In this document: positions 14,063 to 22,273 of the stretch, piece by piece | Numbering within the stretch: position 1 is the first letter of the stretch | Layout: each line of letters begins with the position of its first letter | Notes under the pieces: model-generated | Seen by the model: only the letters and a program-made list of their open reading frames with translations | Databases searched by the model: none | Told to the model about the DNA's origin: nothing | Origin: an uncultured bacterium | GTDB taxonomy: Bacteria; Patescibacteriota; Minisyncoccia; Phycocordibacterales; PALSA-1337 | Reading direction: 5' to 3' | Length of the DNA: 23,752 nucleotides | Assembly (NCBI GenBank): GCA_903905325.1 | Contig: CAIVGA010000054.1 | Location: forward strand, 1-23,752 | Translations under genes and position numbers: made by a program

Positions 14063-15564
14063 TGACTGGTAAACGTTTGCGATGGATGGTTTTGTTCACT
14101 GTGATAGTCGGAACTTTTTTGGGCCGTCTCGATCAAACTATCGTCAATCTCGCTATACCAAAAGTTATTGATGGTTTTGGTATTACAGTCTCTGCCGCTT
14201 CTTGGATAGTGACAGCCTATATTATTGCTAATGCTATTTTCGTTCCTGTATGGGGAAAGCTTGGTGATACAATAGGCCGAAAAAAGATATATATTTTCGG
14301 CTTCTCAGTTTTTATTCTTGGCTCTGTTCTTGCTGGTCTTGCGTGGAATCTAAGTTCTATGGTGATATTTCGTATTATTCAAGCCGTTGCCAGTTCAGCC
14401 GATTATCCTACCGCTATGGCTATTATTGCTATCACTTTCACCGATTCCAAGGAACGTGCTCAAGCACTCGGAATCTGGTCTTCTTCTTTTGCGGCGGCAG
14501 CAGTCTTCGGACCGCTTATCGGTGGACCTTTGATCGATACATTTGGTTGGAGATCTGTTTTCTTTGTCAATTTGCCAGTAGGTCTTATTGGTCTTTATAT
14601 GGCCATGAAATACATCCATGAGTCGGTTAGTGCAGTCAAAACTATCAAATTTGATTGGTGGGGTGCAACTAGTCTTGGTGTTGCTCTGGCTTTTCTGGTT
14701 CTCGTGTTGGATCAAGGAATGACTTGGGGTTGGACGTCCGGCGCAAGTTTGATGTGTTATGTCATGATCGTTGTTTCTAGTGCTATCTTCGGATGGATTG
14801 AACATCATCACCCAGAACCGATTGTGGATTTTTCTTTCTTCAAAAATCGTACATTCAATGCGGCTTTGCTCAATAACTTTGTTGTCTTCCTTGGCATGAT
14901 GGCTAGTGTTTTTGCAATTCCAATTTTTGCTCAGACATTTCTTGGTTATGATGCTACTCAGTCTGGTTTACTTTTCGTTCCAATGGGACTATGTATTCCT
15001 CTGTCAGCAATCGTTCTTGGACGTTATCTTTTGGCAAAATTTCCACCACGTTCTGTTATTTTTTGGGGCACATTGGGTGCGGCAGCTTCATTCTTTTTCT
15101 TGTCTATGCTAGATCCACGATCAAGTGCATGGAGTATTATTTGGCCACTTTCTTTGATGGCTTTATTCATGGGTTCTGGTATGGCTCAACGAACAAATCT
15201 TGTTGCGTCTTCAGTGCCACCGTCCGAAATAGGTGTCGCTTCGTCTATTCTGGCTTTAGTCAGAAATATCGGCGGAGCTTTTGGTATCGCAGTTTTTGGG
15301 ACTCTTATTAGTACGTTTGCCCAAAATAATGTCATAGCAATAGCAAAAAATAGTATTATTCACGCAACTACACAGGCTCAATACAAAACTGCTATAGCGT
15401 TGATTTCACTCAAGGCTCAAGTTCTTGCTTATTCTCAAGTTTATGTTATTTCATCAATAGTAGTAGCAATTGGAGCTTTCGCAATATTTATTATCAAAAA
15501 AGATGATGCGAATAAGAAGTCTGAAATGACAAAAGAAGAGGAGATGATGGCGGAAGCTGGGTAA
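14062..15564 (+). CDS. DHA2-family MFS multidrug transporter (EmrB/QacA type)
   Basis: A 500-aa protein with about 14 hydrophobic segments. It has the MFS motifs of drug:H+ antiporters: LDQTIVNLAIPKV in helix 1 (D-x-T-I-V-N-V-A-L-P type), the motif-A loop GKLGDTIGRKKIYIFG, and the FGPLIGGPLIDTFGWRSVFF motif-C region, with NLPVGLIGL as in EmrB. It would export amphipathic compounds using the proton gradient, with the two adaptors directly upstream as partners. ATG 14062 overlaps the upstream stop by one base. The gene converges on gnd with 44 bp between stops and no clear terminator. Confidence 0.9.
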   Translation: MTGKRLRWMVLFTVIVGTFLGRLDQTIVNLAIPKVIDGFGITVSAASWIVTAYIIANAIFVPVWGKLGDTIGRKKIYIFGFSVFILGSVLAGLAWNLSSMVIFRIIQAVASSADYPTAMAIIAITFTDSKERAQALGIWSSSFAAAAVFGPLIGGPLIDTFGWRSVFFVNLPVGLIGLYMAMKYIHESVSAVKTIKFDWWGATSLGVALAFLVLVLDQGMTWGWTSGASLMCYVMIVVSSAIFGWIEHHHPEPIVDFSFFKNRTFNAALLNNFVVFLGMMASVFAIPIFAQTFLGYDATQSGLLFVPMGLCIPLSAIVLGRYLLAKFPPRSVIFWGTLGAAASFFFLSMLDPRSSAWSIIWPLSLMALFMGSGMAQRTNLVASSVPPSEIGVASSILALVRNIGGAFGIAVFGTLISTFAQNNVIAIAKNSIIHATTQAQYKTAIALISLKAQVLAYSQVYVISSIVVAIGAFAIFIIKKDDANKKSEMTKEEEMMAEAG

Positions 15565-15608
15565 AAAATACGTCGCACACAGAAATAGCCCACGCTTATT
15601 TTGCTTTG

Positions 15609-17150
15609 TTATGCGTTGTAAGTGCTAGACGAAGTATCACCTCCGTGACCGGTCCAATCAGTATGGAAAAATTCTCCACGTGGTTTGTCGATGCGTTCGT
15701 ACGTGTGTGCCCCAAAATAATCTCTTTGTGCCTGAAGTAAGTTGGCTGGAAGTACGGCTGACCGATATTGATCATAGAAGGCAAGCGCTGTACTGAATGC
15801 TGGAACAGGAATTCCTTTTTTGGCTGCTGTGGCGACGATGTTTCTCCAACCTTTTTGACAACGCTTTATTTCACCGTGGAAATAATCATCGAGGAGCAGG
15901 TTGTCGAGTTCATGTTTGGCAGATTTTTTGCTGAACGATTTGCTACCATCAAAAGCTTCTTTGATTTTGCCTAAGAATCTCGATCGGATGATGCAACCAC
16001 CGCGCCACATCAGAGCGATTCCGCCATAGTTCAGTTTCCAATCATATTCCTTTGCGGCGGCACGCATTAGCATATAACCTTGTGCGTAACTTATTATTTT
16101 TGATGCATATAAGGCATCGTGGATATCTTGAACAAATTTCTTTTTCTTTTCTAAATTCTTTTGTGAATTAACTCCAGATTTTCCTGTAAGTCCGGCGATA
16201 AGAGCTCGAGGACCTTTTAATTTCTTCGAAGCTTTCATGCGTTCATCTTTTAATGCGGAAACGCAACGGGAATAAACCGCTTCAGCAATAAGTGTTATGG
16301 GTATACCGAGTTCTTGAGAACTTAGAACTGTCCATTTGCCAGTACCTTTTTGGCCGGCTGTATCGAGGATTTTGTCTACAAGTGGTAAACCATCATCGTC
16401 TTTTTTCGCCAAGATATCGCGTGTAATTTCTATAAGGTATGAATCAAGTTCACCTTTATTCCATTCTGCAAAGACCTGATGCATTTCATCCGCATCCATT
16501 TCTAGTCCATTTTTCATAATATTGTAAGCCTCGCAAATCAATTGCATGTCACCGTATTCAATTCCGTTGTGAATCATTTTTACATAATGACCAGCACCAT
16601 TTTCTCCAACCCATTCACAGCAAGGCGTGTCGCCATCGACCTTTGCAGAAATTGCTTGAAATATATCTTTGACAAAAGGCCAAGCCGTCGGAGATCCGCC
16701 TGGCATAATAGAAGGGCCATGTCTGGCACCTTCTTCACCACCGCTTACTCCAGTACCAACATACAGAAATCCTTTTGACTCGCAATATTTAACGCGACGC
16801 GCGGTGTCTTCGAAGAAAGAATTCCCTCCATCTATAATAATGTCGCCTTTCTCAAGGTGAGGGATGATTTGATCAATAAGTTCGTCTACTGGTGCACCAG
16901 CTTTCACCAGCATCATGATTTTACGTGGACGCTTGAGTTTTGCCACCATTTCTTCTATTGAATGTGCACCTATTATGTTCGTGCCCTTAGCTTCATTTGC
17001 AATAAAATCATCAACTTTTGATGTTGTACGGTTGAATACTACGACGGTATAGCCGTGGTCATTCATGTTCAGGATAAGATTTTGTCCCATTACGGCTAGA
17101 CCTATAAGAGCAATATCAGCTTGAGATTTTGTTTCAGCTTGTTGTGTCAT
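15609..17150 (-). CDS. gnd: 6-phosphogluconate dehydrogenase (decarboxylating)
   Basis: A 513-aa protein. It converts 6-phosphogluconate to ribulose 5-phosphate plus CO2 with reduction of NADP(+). It shows the Rossmann motif GLAVMGQNL (17-25), the family signature VGTGVSGGEEGARHGPS (131-147), the catalytic Lys191 and Asn195 in KMIHNGIEYGDMQL, and the C-terminal segment LLQAQRDYFGAHTYER...FH. A ~10-residue N-terminal extension and ~470 core residues fit the long-chain type. It lies 30 bp behind pgl, which supplies its substrate. It also has its own predicted leaderless promoter (TG-A-TATAAT six bases before ATG), so it may be expressed both with and without pgl. Confidence 0.95.
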   Translation of the reverse strand: MTQQAETKSQADIALIGLAVMGQNLILNMNDHGYTVVVFNRTTSKVDDFIANEAKGTNIIGAHSIEEMVAKLKRPRKIMMLVKAGAPVDELIDQIIPHLEKGDIIIDGGNSFFEDTARRVKYCESKGFLYVGTGVSGGEEGARHGPSIMPGGSPTAWPFVKDIFQAISAKVDGDTPCCEWVGENGAGHYVKMIHNGIEYGDMQLICEAYNIMKNGLEMDADEMHQVFAEWNKGELDSYLIEITRDILAKKDDDGLPLVDKILDTAGQKGTGKWTVLSSQELGIPITLIAEAVYSRCVSALKDERMKASKKLKGPRALIAGLTGKSGVNSQKNLEKKKKFVQDIHDALYASKIISYAQGYMLMRAAAKEYDWKLNYGGIALMWRGGCIIRSRFLGKIKEAFDGSKSFSKKSAKHELDNLLLDDYFHGEIKRCQKGWRNIVATAAKKGIPVPAFSTALAFYDQYRSAVLPANLLQAQRDYFGAHTYERIDKPRGEFFHTDWTGHGGDTSSSTYNA

Positions 17151-17156
17151 GTGTGT

Positions 17157-17165
17157 ATTATATCA
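17157..17165 (-). promoter_or_regulatory. Extended -10 promoter of gnd
   Basis: Minus strand TGATATAAT (17165-17157), then six bases (ACACAC) to ATG 17150, so predicted leaderless. The TG of the extended element is part of the 18-bp tandem duplication at 17163-17197. Confidence 0.55.
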
Positions 17166-17197
17166 GAGCTTAATGTCGAGTCAGAGCTTAATGTCGG
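17163..17197. repeat. 18-bp tandem duplication at the pgl stop / gnd promoter
   Basis: TCAGAGCTTAATGTCG occurs at 17163 and again at 17181, an 18-bp period. The second copy encodes the last residues and stop of pgl (Asp-Ile-Lys-Leu-stop); the first lies between pgl and gnd and leads into the gnd -10. Confidence 0.85.
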
Positions 17198-17933
17198 TAA
17201 AGATTTGAGTTTCTGGAATCTCTCGCCAAATACGACAAGGGGTTTTGTAAACATCCACATTATTGTCTGGCAATTTTTCTGTATGTAATTCTTCTACGAG
17301 CAATTTCTGTAGGGCTAGTTTTTTATCTTGACCAGTTATAAAAATTATAGGGTATGTGATTTTTCTAAAAAAGGGAATGGTAGTAGTGATTCGGAAACGG
17401 AGAGGGTTCTTTTCTTTTGCATCGTATCCAACCACCCAATGCGATTCATTATTGAAAAGTTTATCAAATAGTTCTTTATTTTCGGGGAAGGGCATAACAC
17501 CTGACGTGTGAGCATCTGGACCAATTCCAACTGTCGCAATAATTATTCCGTTAGTCCGTTTCGCCCAGTCTTTCAATTCTTTTTCAAAACGTCTAGCTAA
17601 AGATTCCATCGATTCGTTGTTACCAGATTTATCTTTATGGATTTTTGTATCTATAAAATGTGCGCCTCTTTCGTTGATTTGTTTATAGAAATCACTTTTC
17701 TCTATTTGAGCAAAATTGTTTAGTGAAGAATCTTCAGAATAACGCTCGTCAAGAACGCAAAAAGTACTATGTGGTCCAAAATTATCAGGATTTATATATT
17801 GAAGAAGCCCAAGAGATGAGCCACCGGATGATAAAAATAAGAATTCTTTTCCATTTTGCTTGGCGAACAGTTCGTTTAGAGCCATGGCAGTTTCCTCTGC
17901 AATATTTTGGCTAGAAAAAGTCCTAATATTCAT
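17181..17933 (-). CDS. pgl: 6-phosphogluconolactonase
   Basis: A 250-aa protein of the glucosamine-6-phosphate isomerase/6-phosphogluconolactonase fold. It hydrolyses 6-phosphogluconolactone to 6-phosphogluconate. Visible motifs are LSSGGSS (34-40, phosphate loop), CVLDERYS (59-66), and GIGPDAHTSGVMP (136-148) with His142 at the position of the G-x-G-x-D-G-H-T motif; Ala replaces the usual Gly before His. Adjacency to gnd supports the lactonase rather than deaminase assignment. No glucose-6-phosphate dehydrogenase gene is in the window. The promoter is extended -10 TGGTACTAT six bases before the ATG. Confidence 0.85.
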   Translation of the reverse strand: MNIRTFSSQNIAEETAMALNELFAKQNGKEFLFLSSGGSSLGLLQYINPDNFGPHSTFCVLDERYSEDSSLNNFAQIEKSDFYKQINERGAHFIDTKIHKDKSGNNESMESLARRFEKELKDWAKRTNGIIIATVGIGPDAHTSGVMPFPENKELFDKLFNNESHWVVGYDAKEKNPLRFRITTTIPFFRKITYPIIFITGQDKKLALQKLLVEELHTEKLPDNNVDVYKTPCRIWREIPETQIFTDIKL

Positions 17934-17939
17934 TGATTT

Positions 17940-17948
17940 ATAGTACCA
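17940..17948 (-). promoter_or_regulatory. Extended -10 promoter of pgl
   Basis: Minus strand TGGTACTAT (17948-17940), six bases before ATG 17933, predicted leaderless. It faces the promoter at 17969-17977 on the other strand. Confidence 0.5.
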
Positions 17949-17968
17949 TATCTACTCTAGATAATTTT

Positions 17969-17977
17969 TGCTATTAT
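17969..17977 (+). promoter_or_regulatory. Extended -10 promoter of the 183-aa gene operon
   Basis: TGCTATTAT, seven bases before ATG 17985. The surrounding TTGCTAT(T/A)ATATAGG is almost the same as the pilN promoter at 22255-22267. Confidence 0.6.
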
Positions 17978-17984
17978 ATAGGGC

Positions 17985-18536
17985 ATGAATACATTAATAA
18001 AAAACAAGCCAGCTATTATTACAATTGGTGTTATTGTGATTGTTGTTGTTATTTTTCTTCTTATTTCTTCTTCTCATAACAAACAAGGTTCTTTCATTAA
18101 TTCCAATGCACCTACTATACCAATATCTAGCGAAGATGCTTTTCATACGGATTTAAATAAAGTTGATTTTTCAGCTCCAGTCAGTACTCAAAGTTCTAAA
18201 GATATCTCTGCTGCAGAAAAAAGGGCTGTCTACGAGTCTCTTCTTGCTGGATACAAAACCATGACATCAAAGGACGTTTCCGTCATAAGAACTTACATGA
18301 TAAATAAGGCTTCGACTCCTGCTGAGAAAAATCTTGTAACAAAGTTGACAGATACTGACATTCTTTCATTGTCGACTCGTTTGGGTCAAATGATGATTAT
18401 GCCAACACCCAATCTTTTTCTCACAACAAGCTCTATTTGGACGCGAGATGGTTCGGCTATAACTATTCAGTATGCTGACCCGAACACTGGTACTACGACG
18501 AAGAGAGTTGTAAATATTAATGGCCAATGGTATTAA
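17985..18536 (+). CDS. N-terminally anchored extracytoplasmic protein, unknown function
   Basis: A 183-aa protein. A basic start and a strong hydrophobic helix at ~10-29 (AIITIGVIVIVVVIFLLISS) are followed by a polar domain with helical content (AAEKRAVYESLLAGYKTMTS; KNLVTKLTDTDILSLSTRLGQ) and a short beta C-terminus (IQYADPNTGTTTKRVVNINGQWY) of the kind found at the end of small extracytoplasmic domains. No family is recognised. It heads a likely operon with the DUF5652-like gene and tyrS. The start is fixed by the leaderless promoter. Confidence 0.65.
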   Translation: MNTLIKNKPAIITIGVIVIVVVIFLLISSSHNKQGSFINSNAPTIPISSEDAFHTDLNKVDFSAPVSTQSSKDISAAEKRAVYESLLAGYKTMTSKDVSVIRTYMINKASTPAEKNLVTKLTDTDILSLSTRLGQMMIMPTPNLFLTTSSIWTRDGSAITIQYADPNTGTTTKRVVNINGQWY

Positions 18537-18550
18537 TTTAATTTATTAAA

Positions 18551-18787
18551 ATGTTTAACACTAATTTACTAAGTAGGAGCAACCTTGGAACATCAGGTAT
18601 TATTCTAGTCACAATATTGTCTATTATTGTTGCAATTTTGAAAGGTTTGGCTCTCTGGAATGCCGCCAAAAGACATGAAAAATGGTGGTTTGTTGTAATG
18701 TTGATATTGAATACTGTAGGTATTTTGGAGTGGGTATATCTAGTTTTTGTGGCTAAGGTAAGATTCGATCAGCTTTTCAAGAAATGA
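18551..18787 (+). CDS. DUF5652-family small membrane protein
   Basis: A 78-aa protein with two membrane helices (~17-38 and ~45-68). The motif KGLALWNAAKRHEKWWFVVMLI...NTVGILEWVYLVF matches the pattern I associate with DUF5652, a family frequent in CPR genomes. Function is unknown. Its stop overlaps the tyrS start (ATGA), which points to coupled translation. Confidence 0.7.
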   Translation: MFNTNLLSRSNLGTSGIILVTILSIIVAILKGLALWNAAKRHEKWWFVVMLILNTVGILEWVYLVFVAKVRFDQLFKK

Positions 18788-20070
18788 AAGATAAAGCCAA
18801 AATTATCACGGATGAAAAATTAATTGATGACATTCTTACTAGGAGTGTTGTGGAAATTTTGCCGTCTGGAGATTTTTTGAAGAAAAAAATGATGTCTGGT
18901 GAGCAGTTGAGAATATATATCGGCGCTGATCCTACTGGACCAGCTTTGCATATTGGCCATGCGACCAACTATATGATTCTTGAGAAGCTTAGGAAATTGG
19001 GACATCATATAATTCTATTGGTTGGAGATTTTACAGCGCGTATTGGAGATCCGACTGACAAGACGGCAGCGCGTGTACAACTTTCTAGGGAGCAGGTTGT
19101 AGGGTATACGAAGACTTGGATAAAACAGTTGTCACCGATTTTGAATTTCGAAGATAAAGAGAATCCGGTTGAGATTGTTTACAATAATGATTGGCTTTCA
19201 AAGCTTACTTTCGAAGAAGTTATCGATATTGCTTCCAACTTTACTGTTCAAAGAATGCTAGAAAGAGATATGTTTGAGAAAAGAATAAAGGAGCAGAAAC
19301 CAATTTATTTACATGAATTCTTTTATCCACTGATGCAGGGTTATGACAGTGTTCATTTGGACATCGATGTTGAGATTTGTGGTAATGATCAGAAATTTAA
19401 TGCTTTGGCTGGTAGGACGCTCTTGGAAAGATATAAACATAAGGAGAAATTTGTTTTTATCACAACTTTGCTCGAGAACCCTGTGACAAAGGAAAAAATG
19501 ATGTCAAAGAGTTTGGGTACTGGTGTGTTTCTGGATATTTCTGCTAACGATATGTATGGGAAAATTATGTCTCAACCCGATGAGAATATTCCTCAGCTTT
19601 TTACAGATTGTACTTATTTGGAGATTCAAGAAATCGCTGTGATCAAAAATAATCTAGCCCAAGGTATGGCTAATCCTAGAGATATTAAGGCCAAGCTGGC
19701 TTTTGAAATAACCAAAATTTATCATGGTGAGGAAGCGGCCAAAATTGCAGAAGCTGCTTTTGTTGCAACTTTTTCAAAAGGTGGTGTTCCAGAGGATGTG
19801 GCTTTAGTGACTGTTAAGACTGGCGAACTTATTTCTGATGCTTTAGTTAAAGCTGGAGTAGTTCCTTCGAAAACTGAGTGGAGACGCCTTGTTTTGGATG
19901 GGGCAGTGCGAACGGAAAATGATGAGAAGATAACTGATCCAAATATAAAAGCTGGAGATGCTGGTTTGGGTAGCGATAGTTTGGGTGGTGATGGTGGGAG
20001 CGATGGTGCCGGAAAATCTGTAATTCTCAAAATTGGTAAAAGGAGGTTTGTGAAGGTGGTTGTTGGATGA
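18784..20070 (+). CDS. tyrS: Tyrosine--tRNA ligase
   Basis: A 428-aa class I aminoacyl-tRNA synthetase charging tRNA-Tyr. HIGH motif at 56-59 (GADPTGPALHIGH), tyrosine-pocket and dimer region with YPLMQGYDSVHLDIDVEICGNDQKFN (181-206), and KMSKS loop at 238-243 (EKMMSKSLG). A C-terminal S4-like RNA-binding domain starts at ~355 (ALVKAGVVPSKTEWRRLVLDGAV). This S4 domain contains a Gly/Asp/Ser-rich low-complexity insert at ~390-410. It overlaps the DUF5652-like gene by four bases and ends before a strong terminator at 20134. Confidence 0.93.
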   Translation: MKDKAKIITDEKLIDDILTRSVVEILPSGDFLKKKMMSGEQLRIYIGADPTGPALHIGHATNYMILEKLRKLGHHIILLVGDFTARIGDPTDKTAARVQLSREQVVGYTKTWIKQLSPILNFEDKENPVEIVYNNDWLSKLTFEEVIDIASNFTVQRMLERDMFEKRIKEQKPIYLHEFFYPLMQGYDSVHLDIDVEICGNDQKFNALAGRTLLERYKHKEKFVFITTLLENPVTKEKMMSKSLGTGVFLDISANDMYGKIMSQPDENIPQLFTDCTYLEIQEIAVIKNNLAQGMANPRDIKAKLAFEITKIYHGEEAAKIAEAAFVATFSKGGVPEDVALVTVKTGELISDALVKAGVVPSKTEWRRLVLDGAVRTENDEKITDPNIKAGDAGLGSDSLGGDGGSDGAGKSVILKIGKRRFVKVVVG

Positions 20071-20133
20071 GAGTTATTAAGCAGCCATTCGTTTACCGTC
20101 GTGATGGAGGGGTAATATGGGGTTCAAATTTTT

Positions 20134-20163
20134 CGATGTCACAAGTTGTGACATCGTGTTTTT
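20134..20163 (+). terminator. Intrinsic terminator of the tyrS operon
   Basis: CGATGTCACAA (20134-20144) and TTGTGACATCG (20146-20156) form a perfect 11-bp inverted repeat followed by TGTTTTT. It lies between the convergent tyrS and comF-like genes; read on the minus strand the following AAAAATTT makes it a poor terminator for the other gene. Confidence 0.75.
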
Positions 20164-20217
20164 GAGATTATTGGTATGCAGGTATCAATGCTTTGTGTTG
20201 GTCTTAGTTTGCCAGTA

Positions 20218-20988
20218 TTAATGCGCCAGCGCCAATCCGTAAGTGTTCGTAAGACCAGCATCACGCAAAGTTTGCACAGCCTCTCTCATGGTACTTCCCG
20301 TTGTCACAACGTCGTCAATAACCAGAATCAAATAATTTTTTCCACTGTTACTACCTATGATATTTAGCTTTATACGTATTTGGTCTAACTCCATCAAGTT
20401 AGCTGAAAATATTTTCTGTGCACCTTCCAGACGTTCACGTCGATCTTTCAAGGTCTGACGAGAATTGTGGTGCGTTCGAACTAATAATTTTTTAGAAAAT
20501 AAAAGATTCTTGTTTAGATTTTGACCTAGATTTCGGTTCAGATCGGAAATCTGAGTACGACCTAAATGTATTCTTCTAATTTCGTCTATCAACAAGTCAC
20601 ATTGATTGAATCCACGTTCACGACGTCGGCGTTTACTTATTGGTATTGGCACAAGTAATATTTGGAGTGTTTGCCTGTTGCCCACACCATCATATGTAGC
20701 CGCATTCATAAACGTTTTTAAGATTTCATACAAAGCGTATCCTCCGATTTTTGTAGCATGTGCCGACTTTTTGTACTTCAAACTCCAAACCAAAGTCGAA
20801 ACCTGCTTATTTTTGTAAGCAAAAACAGAACAGGCTTCGGGTATCGATGAATGTGGAGCCCGAGGAAATAATTTCCACATATTATAAATTGATACAGACA
20901 ATAATGCTCGCTCGGAAGCAGTTAAAGGGAAAATAGCCTCGAGGACTATTTGGTATATATATGAGAAAAATTTGGAGAAAAAAGTCAT
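20218..20988 (-). CDS. ComF-family phosphoribosyltransferase-like protein
   Basis: A 256-aa protein. ComF hallmarks: VPIPISKRRRRERGFNQ (113-129), an RQTLKDRRERLEGAQKIF segment before the last third, and the PRTase PRPP loop LVIDDVVTTGSTM (222-234). ComF proteins act in DNA uptake in naturally competent bacteria; the biochemical reaction is not established. The N-terminal four-Cys zinc finger of classical ComF is absent (only one Cys in the first 60 residues), and the N-terminus is hydrophobic/helical instead. It is divergent from pilM, whose pili could serve the same uptake process. Confidence 0.85.
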   Translation of the reverse strand: MTFFSKFFSYIYQIVLEAIFPLTASERALLSVSIYNMWKLFPRAPHSSIPEACSVFAYKNKQVSTLVWSLKYKKSAHATKIGGYALYEILKTFMNAATYDGVGNRQTLQILLVPIPISKRRRRERGFNQCDLLIDEIRRIHLGRTQISDLNRNLGQNLNKNLLFSKKLLVRTHHNSRQTLKDRRERLEGAQKIFSANLMELDQIRIKLNIIGSNSGKNYLILVIDDVVTTGSTMREAVQTLRDAGLTNTYGLALAH

Positions 20989-21021
20989 AGCAAGGTGGAC
21001 TTACTATGGCAGGCTTGTCTA

Positions 21022-21051
21022 ACTATAAGCCATAATAAGCCAGGAATTCAA
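21022..21051 (-). promoter_or_regulatory. Candidate promoter of the comF-like gene
   Basis: Minus strand: TTGAAT (21051-21046), 18-bp spacer, TATAGT (21027-21022), ~27-nt leader. The -35 is one base from the -35 of the pilM promoter, a back-to-back arrangement. Confidence 0.45.
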
Positions 21052-21052
21052 C

Positions 21053-21081
21053 TTCACATGTGCTTCGTTTCACTGTACAAT
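21053..21081 (+). promoter_or_regulatory. Promoter of pilM
   Basis: TTCACA (21053-21058), 17-bp spacer, TACAAT (21076-21081). Transcription would begin about 21088-21089, at the ATG, which makes the upstream in-frame GTG at 21083 an unlikely start. Confidence 0.65.
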
Positions 21082-21088
21082 TGTGGAC

Positions 21089-22198
21089 ATGGCCTTATTC
21101 AGCTCATTCTTTTCGTCATTGCTCAACAAAGAGACGAGTGTGCTTGGCATTGATATTGGTTCTTCAGCGATCAAAGTTGTTCAAATAAAAAAGAAACACG
21201 GGCGAGCAGTGCTCGAAACATATGGTGAACTTGCTCTAGGACCCTATGCTGGCCTCGAAGTAGGACGCTCTACGAATTTACCTATAGAAAAAGTAGTAGA
21301 AGCAATAAAGGATATTCTTCGTGAATCAAAAACTACAACAAAGGCTTGTGGTGTAGCTTTGCCGTTGTCGTCTAGTCTTATAAGTTTCATTACCATTCCA
21401 CCAGTTTCTGACAAACAGATGGGTGAAGTTGTCGCTATTGAAGCAAGAAAATATATTCCAGTTCCACTTAATGAAGTTATGTTAGATTGGTCTCCGATTC
21501 CGCGCGAAGATTCTTATATTGCTGATGATGAAAATTCTACGACAGAAAAACAGGGAACTGACGTTCTGGTAGTTGCAATACACAATGAGTATCTCAACGA
21601 TTATCAGTCTATTGTCACAAGCTCTGGACTCACACCGGGTTTTTATGAAATAGAAATTTTTAGTTCCATACGCGCTGTCATGGAACAAGGTGTCAGAACA
21701 GATATGATTATCGATGTTGGAGCTCGCACGACCAAACTTTATATTATCGAGCGTGGAGTTCTACGTTCATCACACATAATAAATAAAGGTGGACAAGATA
21801 TTACGATGGCACTATCCAAAGCCATGTCTATTCCTGTGACTGAAGCAGAAAATATGAAACGTGTTTATGGTCTGAAGGGTGGACCAGAATACAAAGAATT
21901 GACTGAGATTATTACGCTTAATCTTGATTATATTTTCTATGAAGCCAATGCCACATTGCTCAGTTATCAGAAAAAATATTCAAAAAATGTTAGCAGAGTA
22001 GTTTTGACTGGTGGTGGAGTATTGTTGAAAGGATTTGTTGATTTGGCAAAGATTAGTTTTCAAACACAAGTGGTGTATGCAGATCCCTTTGGCAAGCTCG
22101 AAACGCCAGCTTTTCTTGCATCAGAATTTGCTCAAGCTGGTCCAGAATTCACTGTAGCTATAGGCGCGGCGCTCCGTAGACTCTCGGAACTGCAGTAG
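21089..22198 (+). CDS. pilM: Type IV pilus assembly protein PilM
   Basis: A 369-aa actin-fold ATPase of the cytoplasmic PilM/FtsA-like group, which binds the N-terminus of PilN and links the pilus machine to the inner assembly complex. Phosphate-1 motif VLGIDIGSSAIKVVQ (18-32), phosphate-2 motif MIIDVGARTTKLYII (206-220), adenosine motif VVLTGGGVLLKG (304-315), and the typical EARKYIPVPLNEVMLDW region (118-134). The start is put at ATG 21089 from promoter geometry; GTG 21083 would add two residues. pilN- and pilO-like genes follow. Confidence 0.92.
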   Translation: MALFSSFFSSLLNKETSVLGIDIGSSAIKVVQIKKKHGRAVLETYGELALGPYAGLEVGRSTNLPIEKVVEAIKDILRESKTTTKACGVALPLSSSLISFITIPPVSDKQMGEVVAIEARKYIPVPLNEVMLDWSPIPREDSYIADDENSTTEKQGTDVLVVAIHNEYLNDYQSIVTSSGLTPGFYEIEIFSSIRAVMEQGVRTDMIIDVGARTTKLYIIERGVLRSSHIINKGGQDITMALSKAMSIPVTEAENMKRVYGLKGGPEYKELTEIITLNLDYIFYEANATLLSYQKKYSKNVSRVVLTGGGVLLKGFVDLAKISFQTQVVYADPFGKLETPAFLASEFAQAGPEFTVAIGAALRRLSELQ

Positions 22199-22254
22199 AT
22201 ATGTGCCTGAGTGATAGCCTCACACTTATTCACAGCCTCATACACCGTTATTCT

Positions 22255-22263
22255 TGCTATAAT
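22255..22263 (+). promoter_or_regulatory. Internal extended -10 promoter before the pilN-like gene
   Basis: TTGCTATAAT with TG extension and consensus TATAAT (22258-22263), ten bases before ATG 22274. The 75-bp gap after pilM also suggests separate initiation. Confidence 0.6.
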
Positions 22264-22273
22264 ATAGGTCAAT

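Noticed and set aside
21083..21088. GTG start for pilM two codons upstream
   Set aside because: It lies between the -10 and the predicted transcription start, so it would not be in the mRNA.
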